DNA of 64,000 nt from positions 1-64,000 of the forward strand of contig JBKPAJ010000124.1 of assembly GCA_046726375.1 (NCBI GenBank), given 5' to 3'. Under the pieces are notes generated by a model. It was given only the letters and a program-made list of their open reading frames with translations. It searched no databases and was not told the DNA's origin. The translations under genes and the position numbers were made by a program. Positions within the stretch are counted from its first letter, which is position 1. The number at the start of each line of letters is the position of its first letter. Below are positions 49,711 through 58,234 of the stretch, one piece after another. The stretch comes from DASPWV01 sp046726375. Lineage in GTDB: Bacteria > Acidobacteriota > Vicinamibacteria > Vicinamibacterales > UBA2999.

Positions 49711-51132
49711 GGCAAGGTTCGCCGCCTCCACTTTGTCGGTGTTGGCGGCAGCGGGATGAGCGGACTGGCGGAGATCGTGGTGACGCTCGGATTCAAGGTG
49801 TCGGGATCGGACATGAAGCGAACGAGTGTGACCGATCGACTCGCGTCGCTCGGGGTGGCGGTGAAAATCGGCCATGCGGCGGAGAACGTTGACGATGCCG
49901 ACGCGGTGGTGTTTACCTCCGCGGCTCGATCGGACAATCCCGAGCTGCTGGAAGCGCGTGCGCGTCGCATTCCCGTCATCGCGCGCGCGGAGCTGCTTGG
50001 CGAGTTGATGCGTCTGCGCTTTGGTATCGCCGTCGCGGGCGCACACGGGAAGACGACGACGACTTCGATGATCGCGCTGGTGCTGGAACACGCGGGGCTC
50101 GATCCCACTGCGGTGATTGGCGGCCGATTGAGCGCATTCGGCAGCAACTCGCGCCTCGGTCGGGGCGATTACATGGTGGCCGAAGCGGACGAGAGCGATC
50201 GCTCGTTTCTGATGCTATGGCCGTCGATTGCAGTGCTCACGAACATCGATCGCGAGCACATGGAAGCGTATGAGAGCTTCGCTCAGCTGCACCAGTCGTT
50301 CGTGGAGTTCGCTAACAAAGTGCCGTTCTACGGCGTGGTCGTCGCGTGTGTGGACGATCCGGAGCTGAGCACGATATTGCCGCGGCTCACGAGACGCGTG
50401 ATCACGTACGGCTTGACGCGTGACGATGCGCAGATCGGCGCGCGCGAGGTGGTTGTCAATGGGTTCGGCAGCACCAGCACGATTGTCCGCCGCCCTCCGG
50501 GCAAGCCGGTGGAAGTGCTGGGAGAGCTGAAGATGCGTGTGCCAGGCCGTCACTCCGTGCAGAACGCGTTGGCTGCCGTTGCGGTCGGTCTCGAGCTCGA
50601 CGTGCCGTTCGCGAAGATCGCCGCGGCGCTGGCGGAGTTTTCAGGCGCGGAGCGGCGATTCGAGCATCACGGCGAAGTCAACGGCATCAAGGTGATTGAC
50701 GACTACGGACACCATCCGACGGAGATTGCGACGGTGCTTGCGGCTGCGAAAGCGGCGCAGCCGTCACGTGTGCTCGTCGCATTTCAACCGCACCGCTACA
50801 CGCGAACGCGCGATTTGATGCGCGAGTTTGGCATGGCGCTCGCGCAGGCCGACGAAGTAGTGCTGACCGACATCTACGCGGCCAATGAGAATCCGATTCC
50901 CGGCGTCACCATCGAAGCGCTGGCTGCGGCCATGAACACCGCACGCAGCACCCCAGTGCGGGTTGTCAAAGCGCTCGACGAGGTGCCAGGCGCACTCGCG
51001 GCGCTGGCTGCCCCAGGCGATTTGCTGCTCACGATGGGCGCCGGCTCGATCGGCAGCATTCCGGAGAAGGTGGTCGAAGCGCTGAAACGCCGGTTCAACG
51101 TTGCGCCGCCGGCGCAGAAGGGTGCGCGCTGA
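49702..51132 (+). CDS. murC: UDP-MurNAc:L-Ala ligase MurC
   Basis: 476 residues from GTG 49702, a start codon that lies in the last 9-bp repeat unit. Signatures: LHFVGVGGSGMSGLAEIVVT, AVAGAHGKTTTTSMIALVLE, EADESDRSFLMLWPSIAVLT with HMEAY, and VIDDYGHHPTEIATVLAAAK. The C-terminus TMGAGSIGSIPEKVVEAL is typical. It starts the Mur ligase series in the cytoplasm. The stop shares one base with the ftsQ start. No murB follows, unlike many dcw clusters. Confidence 0.95.
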   Translation: MRLGKVRRLHFVGVGGSGMSGLAEIVVTLGFKVSGSDMKRTSVTDRLASLGVAVKIGHAAENVDDADAVVFTSAARSDNPELLEARARRIPVIARAELLGELMRLRFGIAVAGAHGKTTTTSMIALVLEHAGLDPTAVIGGRLSAFGSNSRLGRGDYMVAEADESDRSFLMLWPSIAVLTNIDREHMEAYESFAQLHQSFVEFANKVPFYGVVVACVDDPELSTILPRLTRRVITYGLTRDDAQIGAREVVVNGFGSTSTIVRRPPGKPVEVLGELKMRVPGRHSVQNALAAVAVGLELDVPFAKIAAALAEFSGAERRFEHHGEVNGIKVIDDYGHHPTEIATVLAAAKAAQPSRVLVAFQPHRYTRTRDLMREFGMALAQADEVVLTDIYAANENPIPGVTIEALAAAMNTARSTPVRVVKALDEVPGALAALAAPGDLLLTMGAGSIGSIPEKVVEALKRRFNVAPPAQKGAR

Positions 51133-51956
51133 TGCCCGCCGTCGCGGCGCCCGCCGACAAGCGCTTTCGTCGCGCCCACGTCAAGCCGGGGCGCAAGCGG
51201 GGACTGGCGGCGCGCTCCGCGTGGTTCGGCGCGCGCATCGCGATGGTGTTTGCGGTGATGGCGTACGGCGGCTGGCGCGCCACGGCACTTGTCCTGAGCG
51301 CGCCGGCGTTGCAGATCTCACGCCTGATCGTCCGCGGCAACGAGAGGCTGGCAACCGGTGAAGTGCTGGCGGTGGTCGGCGGAATGCGTGAACGCAACAT
51401 CCTGACCGTGCGGCTCGACGAGTGGCGGGCGCGCCTGATGGCTTCGCCCTGGGTCGAAGACGCGACACTTCGCCGGCTGCTGCCAGGCACGATCGAAGTG
51501 GAAGTGCGCGAGCGGCGCCCGATTGGCGTCGGCCGCTTCGCGCACGGGTTGTATCTCGTCGATGCGCGCGGCGTGATCGTCGACGAATTCGGCCCCAACT
51601 ATGCGGACCTCGATTTGCCCATCATCGACGGTATCGCGAGCGTGCCCAGAGACGGCGGACCCGCTGTGGACGAAGCCAAGGCGGGCCTGGCGGCGCGGCT
51701 GATCGCGGCGCTGGAATCGCGTCAGGATCTTGCCGGCAGGGTGTCGCAGATCGATGTGTCCGACGTGCACAATGCGGTCTTGATTCTCGAGGGCGACACG
51801 GTGATGCTCCGGCTCGGCGAGCAGGACTTCGTCGAGCGGCTGCAGGGATACGTGGACCTCGGCCCGGCGCTGCGCGAGCGCGTCGTCGAGATCGATTACG
51901 TGGATTTGAGATTCAACGAGCGGCTCTATGTGCGCCCGGTTTCGAAGCGCAAGTAG
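51132..51956 (+). CDS. ftsQ: Divisome protein FtsQ
   Basis: 274 residues. A basic cytoplasmic N-terminus (about 35 residues, RAHVKPGRKRG) precedes a weak membrane helix (ARIAMVFAVMAYGGWRATAL), then a POTRA domain (LQISRLIVRGNERLATGEVL with TIEVEVRERRPIGVG) and the FtsQ beta domain. This is typical FtsQ/DivIB layout. It links FtsL/B to the divisome. It overlaps murC by one base and ends just before two strong hairpins. Confidence 0.88.
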   Translation: MPAVAAPADKRFRRAHVKPGRKRGLAARSAWFGARIAMVFAVMAYGGWRATALVLSAPALQISRLIVRGNERLATGEVLAVVGGMRERNILTVRLDEWRARLMASPWVEDATLRRLLPGTIEVEVRERRPIGVGRFAHGLYLVDARGVIVDEFGPNYADLDLPIIDGIASVPRDGGPAVDEAKAGLAARLIAALESRQDLAGRVSQIDVSDVHNAVLILEGDTVMLRLGEQDFVERLQGYVDLGPALRERVVEIDYVDLRFNERLYVRPVSKRK

Positions 51957-51958
51957 TG

Positions 51959-52015
51959 GCGCGGCTTCAGCCGCGCTGCTGGCCCTCGCTGCAGTGGCGC
52001 CGCTTCAGCGGCGCC
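51959..52015. repeat. Twin TTCA-loop hairpins between ftsQ and ftsA
   Basis: Hairpin 1: gcgcggc-ttca-gccgcgc (51959-51976), a perfect 7-bp stem. Hairpin 2: ggcgccgc-ttca-gcggcgcc (51996-52015), a perfect 8-bp stem. Both have a TTCA loop and no U-run. A GGAGG ribosome binding site follows at 52016-52020, 7 nt before the ftsA GTG. The pair resembles REP-like elements and may set mRNA stability or ftsA translation. Confidence 0.8.
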
Positions 52016-52027
52016 GGAGGATCGTCC

Positions 52028-53260
52028 GTGGCCAGACATGAACGCTACGTGGTAGGCCTCGATATCGGCACATCCAAGGTGTGCACCGTCGTCGGCGAAC
52101 TGGTCGACGAGAGCGGCGTGGACGTGATCGGTCTCGGTGTTGCCGAATCCAAGGGACTCAAGCGCGGCGTCGTGGTCAACCTCGAGGCGGCGGTGGACTC
52201 GATCAAGAAATCGATCGAGGAAGCTGAGCTGATGGCCGGCGTGGAAATTGGCTCTGTCCATCTCGGCATCAGCGGTCCGCACATCAAAGGCTTCAACAGC
52301 CGCGGCGTCGTTGCGGTCGCCGGCAAAAGCCGTGAAGTCACGCGCGACGATGTTCGGCGCGCCATCGACGCGGCGCGCGCCGTCTCGCTTCCCGCCGGGC
52401 GCGAGATCCTGCACGTCCTTCCGCAGGACTTCGTTGTGGACGAACAGGAAGGGATCGGCGCGCCGGTTGGTCTCACCGGGGCGCGCCTGGAAGTGAACGT
52501 TCACATCGTGACGGGAAGCGCCACAGCCACGCAAAACCTGGTCGCGTGCGTGAACCGAGCCGGCGTCGAGGTGATCGACACCGTGATCGGGCAACTCTCG
52601 GCGTCGCAGGCCGTGCTCACTCCCGACGAAAAGGAACTGGGGGTGGCGCTGCTCGATATCGGCGGCGGCACGGCGGACCTCGCAATCTTCGAGCGCGGCA
52701 GTCTCTGGCACACGGCGGTGATTGCGGTCGGCGGCGATCACTTCACCAACGACGTCGCGGTGGGTTTGCGCATGCCGATTCCCGAAGCGGAAAAAATCAA
52801 ACGGCGTGCCGGCTGCGCGCTGTCATCCATGGTCGAGGAGGACGAGACCATCGAAGTCGCAAGTGTCGGCGGGCGACGCCCGCGCGTCATGGCTCGTCGT
52901 ATCCTTAGCGACATTCTCCAGCCGCGCGCGGAAGAGATCTTCCATCTGGTCTGGGACGAGATCAGCAAGGCAGGATACGAGAAATCCCTCAACTCGGGCA
53001 TCGTCCTTACCGGCGGCGGCGCAATTCTCGACGGCATGTCGGAGATTGCCGAACAGATTTTCGACTTGCCGATGCGGCGCGGATGGCCGACGGGCGTGGG
53101 CGGACTCGCCGATCACGTCGCCAATCCCGCGTACGCAACGGCCGTGGGTTTGGTGGTTTACGCGGAACGACACCGCGGGCCCGACGGTGTGCGGGCGAGC
53201 GGTAGCGCAATCACCAGGATGGTTGGGAAGCTGCGCACCGTATTCAAAGAATTCCTGTGA
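52028..53260 (+). CDS. ftsA: Cell division actin homologue FtsA
   Basis: 410 residues from GTG 52028 behind a GGAGG site. Actin-fold phosphate 1 loop VVGLDIGTSKVCTVVGELVD, the SHS2 (1C) domain with GVEIGSVHLGISGPHIKGFN, phosphate 2 ALLDIGGGTADLAIFERG and adenosine loop VLTGGGAILDGM. It ends in an amphipathic membrane-targeting helix (RMVGKLRTVFKEFL). It anchors FtsZ to the membrane. It is followed by ftsZ after 11 nt. Confidence 0.95.
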   Translation: MARHERYVVGLDIGTSKVCTVVGELVDESGVDVIGLGVAESKGLKRGVVVNLEAAVDSIKKSIEEAELMAGVEIGSVHLGISGPHIKGFNSRGVVAVAGKSREVTRDDVRRAIDAARAVSLPAGREILHVLPQDFVVDEQEGIGAPVGLTGARLEVNVHIVTGSATATQNLVACVNRAGVEVIDTVIGQLSASQAVLTPDEKELGVALLDIGGGTADLAIFERGSLWHTAVIAVGGDHFTNDVAVGLRMPIPEAEKIKRRAGCALSSMVEEDETIEVASVGGRRPRVMARRILSDILQPRAEEIFHLVWDEISKAGYEKSLNSGIVLTGGGAILDGMSEIAEQIFDLPMRRGWPTGVGGLADHVANPAYATAVGLVVYAERHRGPDGVRASGSAITRMVGKLRTVFKEFL

Positions 53261-53271
53261 GAGGAGGCTCG

Positions 53272-54576
53272 ATGGCCGGCCTGTACGATCAGATCCCGAG
53301 CGACACGCTTCGCATGACAATCGACGAAGAACGCAGCACTGGTGCGCGCATCAAGGTTATCGGCGTCGGCGGCGGCGGCGGCAACGCGGTGGCGCGCATG
53401 GTGCAGGCGGGCTTGTCGGGCGTCGAGTTCATTGTGGCCAACACTGATGCTCAGGCGCTCAAGAACAGCCCCGCACCGCTGAAAATCCAGATCGGCAGCA
53501 AGCTGACCAAAGGTCTTGGCGCCGGCGCCGATCCCAACACCGGACGGCAAGCCGCGCTCGAAGACACCGACACACTGATCCAGGCGCTGTCAGGCGCCGA
53601 CATGGTGTTCGTGACCACCGGGCTGGGCGGCGGCACGGGAACGGGCGCGGCGCCCGTGATCGCCAGCCTGGCGACCGAACTGGGCGCGCTCACGATCGCC
53701 GTGGTGACCAAGCCGTTCCGGTTCGAAGGCAAGAAACGCGCGCTGCAGGCGGAAGCAGGCCTCGAGGCGCTTCGCGAATGCGTCGACACCGTGATCACGA
53801 TTCCCAACGAGCGCCTGTTGACGGTGATCGAGCGCAATACGTCGATGCTCGCCGCGTTTTCTACCGCGGATGATGTGCTGCGCCAGGCAATTCAGGGGAT
53901 TTCGGATTTGATTCTGGTGCCTGGATTGATCAATCTCGACTTCGCCGACGTGAAAACGATCATGTCGGGAATGGGCGTGGCGATGATGGGCACCGCCATC
54001 GCCGAAGGAACGTCGCGCGCGATGGACGCCGCACAGCAGGCGATCTCGAGCCCGCTCCTGGAGGACGCGTCGGTCAACGGCGCGCGCGGCGTGATCGTAA
54101 ACGTCACCGGCGGCCCGGACATGTCGCTGATGGAGGTCAACGAGGCGCTGACCATCATTCACGAAGCCGCGCACGAAGACGCCAACATCATCTTTGGCGC
54201 CGTGGTCGACTCGACACTCAACGGGAGCGTGAAGATCACGGTGATTGCCACCGGCTTCAATCAGTCAAATGGCACTCGCACCGCGCCGGCGCCGTCGCCG
54301 AGCGTCACGCCGGTCGATCTCAAGAGTTATACGACGCACGTCGCCGCGACGAAACCGGCCGCCCCGCCCCCGCCGCCGGCCCCCCCGGCGGAGATATTGC
54401 AGCCGCGACTTACGATCGCGCGCCGGCCGTCGCTCGATCTGCCGGTTACAGCTCCTCGTTCGGCGATCGCCGTGGGAGGAGCGGCAAGTGCCAATCGCGA
54501 GCGCGCCGATAGCGAGGAGTTCGAGCTGAACCTCGATCTCGACGTGCCCGCGTTTTTGCGGAGGAGCGAGGGGTAG
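53272..54576 (+). CDS. ftsZ: Cell division tubulin homologue FtsZ
   Basis: 434 residues from ATG 53272, chosen over earlier in-frame codons because gaggagg (53261-53267) sits right before it. GTP-binding KVIGVGGGGGNAVARMV and the tubulin signature GLGGGTGTGAAPVIAS, T7 loop region NLDFADVKTIM. A Pro/Ala-rich linker (TTHVAATKPAAPPPPPAPPA) leads to the conserved C-terminal peptide DLDVPAFLRRSEG, which binds FtsA. It is the last gene of the dcw cluster. Confidence 0.96.
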   Translation: MAGLYDQIPSDTLRMTIDEERSTGARIKVIGVGGGGGNAVARMVQAGLSGVEFIVANTDAQALKNSPAPLKIQIGSKLTKGLGAGADPNTGRQAALEDTDTLIQALSGADMVFVTTGLGGGTGTGAAPVIASLATELGALTIAVVTKPFRFEGKKRALQAEAGLEALRECVDTVITIPNERLLTVIERNTSMLAAFSTADDVLRQAIQGISDLILVPGLINLDFADVKTIMSGMGVAMMGTAIAEGTSRAMDAAQQAISSPLLEDASVNGARGVIVNVTGGPDMSLMEVNEALTIIHEAAHEDANIIFGAVVDSTLNGSVKITVIATGFNQSNGTRTAPAPSPSVTPVDLKSYTTHVAATKPAAPPPPPAPPAEILQPRLTIARRPSLDLPVTAPRSAIAVGGAASANRERADSEEFELNLDLDVPAFLRRSEG

Positions 54577-54675
54577 CGTCGCGGCGGCCGATCGGATCGC
54601 GGTGATACAGTAGATAGATCCAGGGCACGCGAGCGCGCCGCCTGTGCAGTCGCAACTCGCGTGCAACGGTCAGCG

Positions 54676-56424
54676 ATGAAGTCGAAGTCTCCACGCGACG
54701 CCGCACGCGACATCCTTTCCCGCGAAGTGGGCTATGTTCAAAAGCCGCACGCGGGACGGCTCCGCGTGGCGCTGGCATTCCCGAATACCTATTTCGTCGG
54801 AATGTCCAACCTGGGCTTCCAGACGGTGTACCGGCTCTTCAACGACCACCCGAACGTCGTGTGCGAGCGCGTGTTTCTCCCTCCCAAGCAGGAGCTGCAA
54901 AGCCTGCTGGCGTCGGGCGCGCGCCTCGTTTCGATCGAATCGCAAACGCCGATTCGCGACTTCGACGTCTTCGCCTTCTCGGTGTCGTTCGAATGGGACT
55001 ACACCAACGTGCTGACGCTGCTGCGTCTTGCCGACATTCCGACCTGTGCCTCCGACCGGACCACGGACCATCCACTCATCGTGATCGGCGGCGCCGTCAC
55101 CTTCGTCAACCCGGAACCGCTCGCCCCGTTTGCCGACGTGATTGCCGCAGGCGAGGGCGAGGCGTTGATCCCCTCCCTTGTTGAGGCGTTCGAAACCGCT
55201 CCTTCGCGAGACGAGCTGCTGCGCAGCGTGGTAAAGGCCCGCGGCTTTTACGTGCCGTCGTTCTACGACGTCGAATACGCGGCAGACGGTTCAATCGCGC
55301 GCTACGTGCCAAAGCCCGAGACCGGCGCGCCCGCGACGGTGCGCAAGGCGGCGATCAAGACGACGGACGCTGTCGAGCCGCCAGCGACGAGCATCTTCAC
55401 GCCTGACACCGAGTTCGGGTCGCGGTTGCTGATCGAAGTCGTTCGCGGCTGCGCCAACCTGTGCCGATTTTGCTGGGCGGGCTACAACTACCTGCCCGTC
55501 CGCGCCTTTTCGAGCGAACGGATCCTCGAGCTCGCCCGTGCCGCCAAGCCTCACGCCAATCGCGCCGGCCTGGTCTCGATCGCGCTCTGCGACCACCCGG
55601 AGATCGAGCACATCCTGCGTACTCTCAAGGACATCGGTTACTCGATCAGTCCCGCCTCCCTTCGTCTCGACGACTTGACGCCCACGATCGTGTCGCTGCT
55701 GCGCGAGAGCGGCGAACGAACGCTGACCATTGCGCCTGAAACCGGGTCGGATCGGCTGCGCCGCGTGATCAACAAGACGATTACGAACGACGAGATCCTG
55801 AACGCGGCCGAGATGATTTTTGCGAACGGCTTCGAGAACCTGAAGCTCTATTACATGATCGCCCTCCCGACTGAAACCGACGAAGATCTGGTTGCGATTC
55901 GCGATCTCACCCTGCAGCTTCGCGACATCATGCTGCGCCACGCCCGCACCCGCGGGCGTATCGGCCGCATCGTCGCGAGCGTGAACCCGCTCGTGCCCAA
56001 GCCGGCCACCACCTACCAGTGGCTGCCGATGGAGCGCTCAGACGCGATCGAGCAGAAGATGAAGCGCCTGCGCGCGCTCGTGAGCGACATCGACAACGTG
56101 TACTTCAACATCAAGAGCGAACGACACTCGTACTATCAGGCGTTGCTTTCGCTCGGTGACCGCCGTGTCGCGCCGGCGGTAGAAGCGGCCGAGCGCAACG
56201 GCGGACAATGGCGCCGCGCCGTTGCTGAGACGAACGTCGACGCGGATTTCTACATCTTCCGCGACCGATCCGCAGACGCGGTTCTCCCGTGGGACATCAT
56301 CGACGGTGGCACGAAAGACCAGTTCTTCCGCGCTGAGCTCGAGAAGAGCCTTCGCGCGGAGTGGACATTGCCGCCGAAGCGCGCCAGGGAAAACGCGCGT
56401 CTGCTTCCGGTGCTGCAGAACTAA
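54676..56424 (+). CDS. Uncharacterised radical SAM protein (TIGR03960-like)
   Basis: 582 residues from ATG 54676 (GTG 54661 is possible). An N-terminal B12-binding-like fold (residues about 30-190) is followed by a radical SAM domain with the 4Fe-4S site VVRGCANLCRFCWAGYNYLP (Cys 259, 263, 266). TIAPETGSDRLRRVINKTIT and YYMIALPTETDEDLVAIRDL follow. In many bacteria this protein is fused to a DUF2344 partner (TIGR03936). Here it ends without that part. The function is unknown. It sits 100 nt after ftsZ. Confidence 0.8.
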   Translation: MKSKSPRDAARDILSREVGYVQKPHAGRLRVALAFPNTYFVGMSNLGFQTVYRLFNDHPNVVCERVFLPPKQELQSLLASGARLVSIESQTPIRDFDVFAFSVSFEWDYTNVLTLLRLADIPTCASDRTTDHPLIVIGGAVTFVNPEPLAPFADVIAAGEGEALIPSLVEAFETAPSRDELLRSVVKARGFYVPSFYDVEYAADGSIARYVPKPETGAPATVRKAAIKTTDAVEPPATSIFTPDTEFGSRLLIEVVRGCANLCRFCWAGYNYLPVRAFSSERILELARAAKPHANRAGLVSIALCDHPEIEHILRTLKDIGYSISPASLRLDDLTPTIVSLLRESGERTLTIAPETGSDRLRRVINKTITNDEILNAAEMIFANGFENLKLYYMIALPTETDEDLVAIRDLTLQLRDIMLRHARTRGRIGRIVASVNPLVPKPATTYQWLPMERSDAIEQKMKRLRALVSDIDNVYFNIKSERHSYYQALLSLGDRRVAPAVEAAERNGGQWRRAVAETNVDADFYIFRDRSADAVLPWDIIDGGTKDQFFRAELEKSLRAEWTLPPKRARENARLLPVLQN

Positions 56425-56453
56425 ACTTGCGAAAATTAAGAAGTCACAGCTAA

Positions 56454-56481
56454 GAACGAAGAACAAAGAACAAAGAACGGG
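56454..56481. repeat. GAACNAA heptamer array
   Basis: gaacgaa (56454), gaacaaa (56461), gaacaaa (56468) and gaacggg (56475) are in strict 7-bp phase, between the radical SAM stop and the convergent gene ending at 56520. Only one arm is seen here. Confidence 0.8.
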
Positions 56482-56519
56482 GGCGGACGGGTCGACAGCC
56501 AGCGCCGCTTTCGTTCCCT

Positions 56520-56825
56520 TCAACTGGCGACGGCGGCTTGCGCTTCGTGCTCGCCGTACGCCTGGAGGATCGTTTCGCGCAGGCGTTCCTGGCCCTGCGA
56601 GTCCGATCCTGCGGGCCGCAGCAGCGCGAAGCTGCGTTTGTCGCCGTTTACCGTGTAGTTGCGCGCCGGAAACGTGACATTGCGCCCGCCTCCGGCGCGC
56701 CGTTCCCAGATCGCAAACCCGACCAGCTTGAGCCCCTGCAGCGCGCCGTCGGTAAAATGCAGTTCTGCTTCCGCGAGCTTGCCAACAGGATTTCCTTTGT
56801 CGTTGGGCGTAATCTTGACGACCAT
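56520..56825 (-). CDS. Small protein with a SpoVG-like layout
   Basis: 101 residues, complete. MVVKITPNDKGNPVGKLAEA, then LQGLKLVGFAIWERRAGGG and RNVTFPARNYTVNGDK, ending in a helix (QERLRETILQAYGEHEAQAA). Strand-strand-helix order and the positions of VGF..WERR and VTFPAR line up by eye with SpoVG (VHDIRVI, VAMPSKR and the KIQDAVLNEY helix). SpoVG is a DNA- or RNA-binding regulator. The link is visual only. The compact, charged, well-formed sequence supports a real gene. Confidence 0.6.
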   Translation of the reverse strand: MVVKITPNDKGNPVGKLAEAELHFTDGALQGLKLVGFAIWERRAGGGRNVTFPARNYTVNGDKRSFALLRPAGSDSQGQERLRETILQAYGEHEAQAAVAS

Positions 56826-56984
56826 GTCGATGTCCTTTTCATTTGTGAGTGCGGCCAGTGATGGGCGCTGGCATTCGCTTGATCAAGCCGGATGCCACTG
56901 CGCCACGCGCGCAATTCCGCAGTTTTCCGAGCGTGCACCGACGCCGATGACAACCGCAGTTACGTGCTCCTTTCGGACCTCACG

Positions 56985-57767
56985 ATGACACTTCCGCTTC
57001 CCGATCCCGCATTTGTTTGGACGGTCGAGGCTTGGGGTCACGCGCTACGCTCGAAGCCGCTGTCGACGATCGCGCAACATGCGTTCACCACGAAGGAACT
57101 GCAGTTACCGGTGGGAGGTCCGAGAGCGCATTGCCCGCAGTGGACGCAGGCGGCGGCGTCCGTTGGTGCGGGCCTCGAGCAGGTCACGCTCGTCAAACAA
57201 GTTCATGGGGCATCGGTTCGCGTGTTGAAGAAAGAAGCAGCGGGACCGACGGAGATCGCGGGCCGGCCTGAGGCTGATGCGATCGTCTCGGACGTGCCTG
57301 GGTTGGTGCTGGCGGTGCAAGTTGCCGACTGCGTCCCGATCCTGATCGCCGATTTGCGTCGCGGCGCGGTCGCCGCCGTTCACGCCGGCTGGCGTGGCAC
57401 GTGCGCGGGCGTAGCGGTGGCTGCGGTGAGCACGATGGTGAGCGAGTTCGGGTCGGAGGCAGAGAACCTCACTGCCGCGATCGGTCCGAGCATCGGCCCG
57501 TGCTGCTACGAGATCGGCAGGAGCGTTCTCGACGCGTTCCGCAATGCCGATTGGGAAAGGCTCGAGCGCTGGTTTCCGACACAAGCGGGCAGGCTGCGGC
57601 TGGATCTATGGAGCGCGAATCGCGATCAACTGCTGGCGGCAGGCCTCGCCGAGGATCACATTGATTTATCCGGTCTCTGCACCAAAACACACCGCGACGT
57701 GTTCGAGTCGTACCGCGTCGATGGTGAAGAAGCCGGACGGATGGCGGCGTTGATCCGAGTGCCGTGA
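56985..57767 (+). CDS. pgeF: Peptidoglycan editing factor PgeF (YfiH/laccase-domain family)
   Basis: 260 residues from ATG 56985. The family marks are VKQVHGASVRVL, VQVADCVPILIADLRRGAVA, HAGWRGTCAGVAVAAV and GPSIGPCCYEIG, where the Cys and His bind metal. Known members remove misincorporated L-Ser from the peptidoglycan precursor or act as purine nucleosidases. A role near the cell-wall genes fits PgeF. Upstream in-frame codons to 56892 exist but lack similarity. Confidence 0.87.
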   Translation: MTLPLPDPAFVWTVEAWGHALRSKPLSTIAQHAFTTKELQLPVGGPRAHCPQWTQAAASVGAGLEQVTLVKQVHGASVRVLKKEAAGPTEIAGRPEADAIVSDVPGLVLAVQVADCVPILIADLRRGAVAAVHAGWRGTCAGVAVAAVSTMVSEFGSEAENLTAAIGPSIGPCCYEIGRSVLDAFRNADWERLERWFPTQAGRLRLDLWSANRDQLLAAGLAEDHIDLSGLCTKTHRDVFESYRVDGEEAGRMAALIRVP

Positions 57768-57787
57768 TCCACCCGGAACGGCCATCC

Positions 57788-58060
57788 CTAATTTCCTGTG
57801 GCGGGACTGATTGTGGTTTTTACTTCCGATACGCTATCCGCCGGAAAGCCTCCGCGCTGCGCGTGTTCGCGGATGATGTCGGGATTCGGCGCGCTGTACA
57901 CACAGTAGATCTTGTCGCTGGTCACATAGCTGTGCAGCCACTGGATCTGTGGCCCAAGGTCCTTTAGCACTCCATTCGACTTCTGAGCGATGCTCTTCAG
58001 CTGCTCGGGTGTCAGGCTGGCCGCGCCAGGAAGTGTTCGTTCGATGACGTACTGCGGCAT
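57788..58060 (-). CDS. DUF4242 protein
   Basis: 90 residues from ATG 58060. MPQYVIERTLPGAASLTPEQ, LHSYVTSDKIYCVYSAPNPD and IIREHAQRGGFPADSVSEVK with a final TTISP match DUF4242 (nickel-binding-like/SCO4226 family) small proteins. The frame stays open upstream to 58120 through the heptamer array, but that part (FVLRSSFFVL) is array-derived. The function is unknown. Confidence 0.72.
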   Translation of the reverse strand: MPQYVIERTLPGAASLTPEQLKSIAQKSNGVLKDLGPQIQWLHSYVTSDKIYCVYSAPNPDIIREHAQRGGFPADSVSEVKTTISPATGN

Positions 58061-58082
58061 GTCGGCATCGCGGCAGAACTGC

Positions 58083-58180
58083 GAACTGAGAACGAAGAAC
58101 GAAGAACGAAGAACGAACAAGCCGTAACTTTGAACTTTGAACTGTCGCCCGCCGCCCGTCGCCCGCCGCCCGCCGACAGC
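58083..58180. repeat. Fourteen heptamers in one phase with drifting unit
   Basis: From 58083 every 7 bp: gaactga, gaacgaa (four times), caagccg, taacttt, gaacttt, gaactgt, cgcccgc, cgcccgt, cgcccgc, cgcccgc, cgacagc. The unit changes from A-rich GAACGAA to C-rich CGCCCGC without losing the 7-bp register. The array fills most of the gap between the DUF4242 gene and the propeller gene at 58235. Confidence 0.85.
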
Positions 58181-58234
58181 GATCGGTTACTGGCGCGTGT
58201 GCGAGAATGGCGGTCTTTTACGGAGGATCACATC

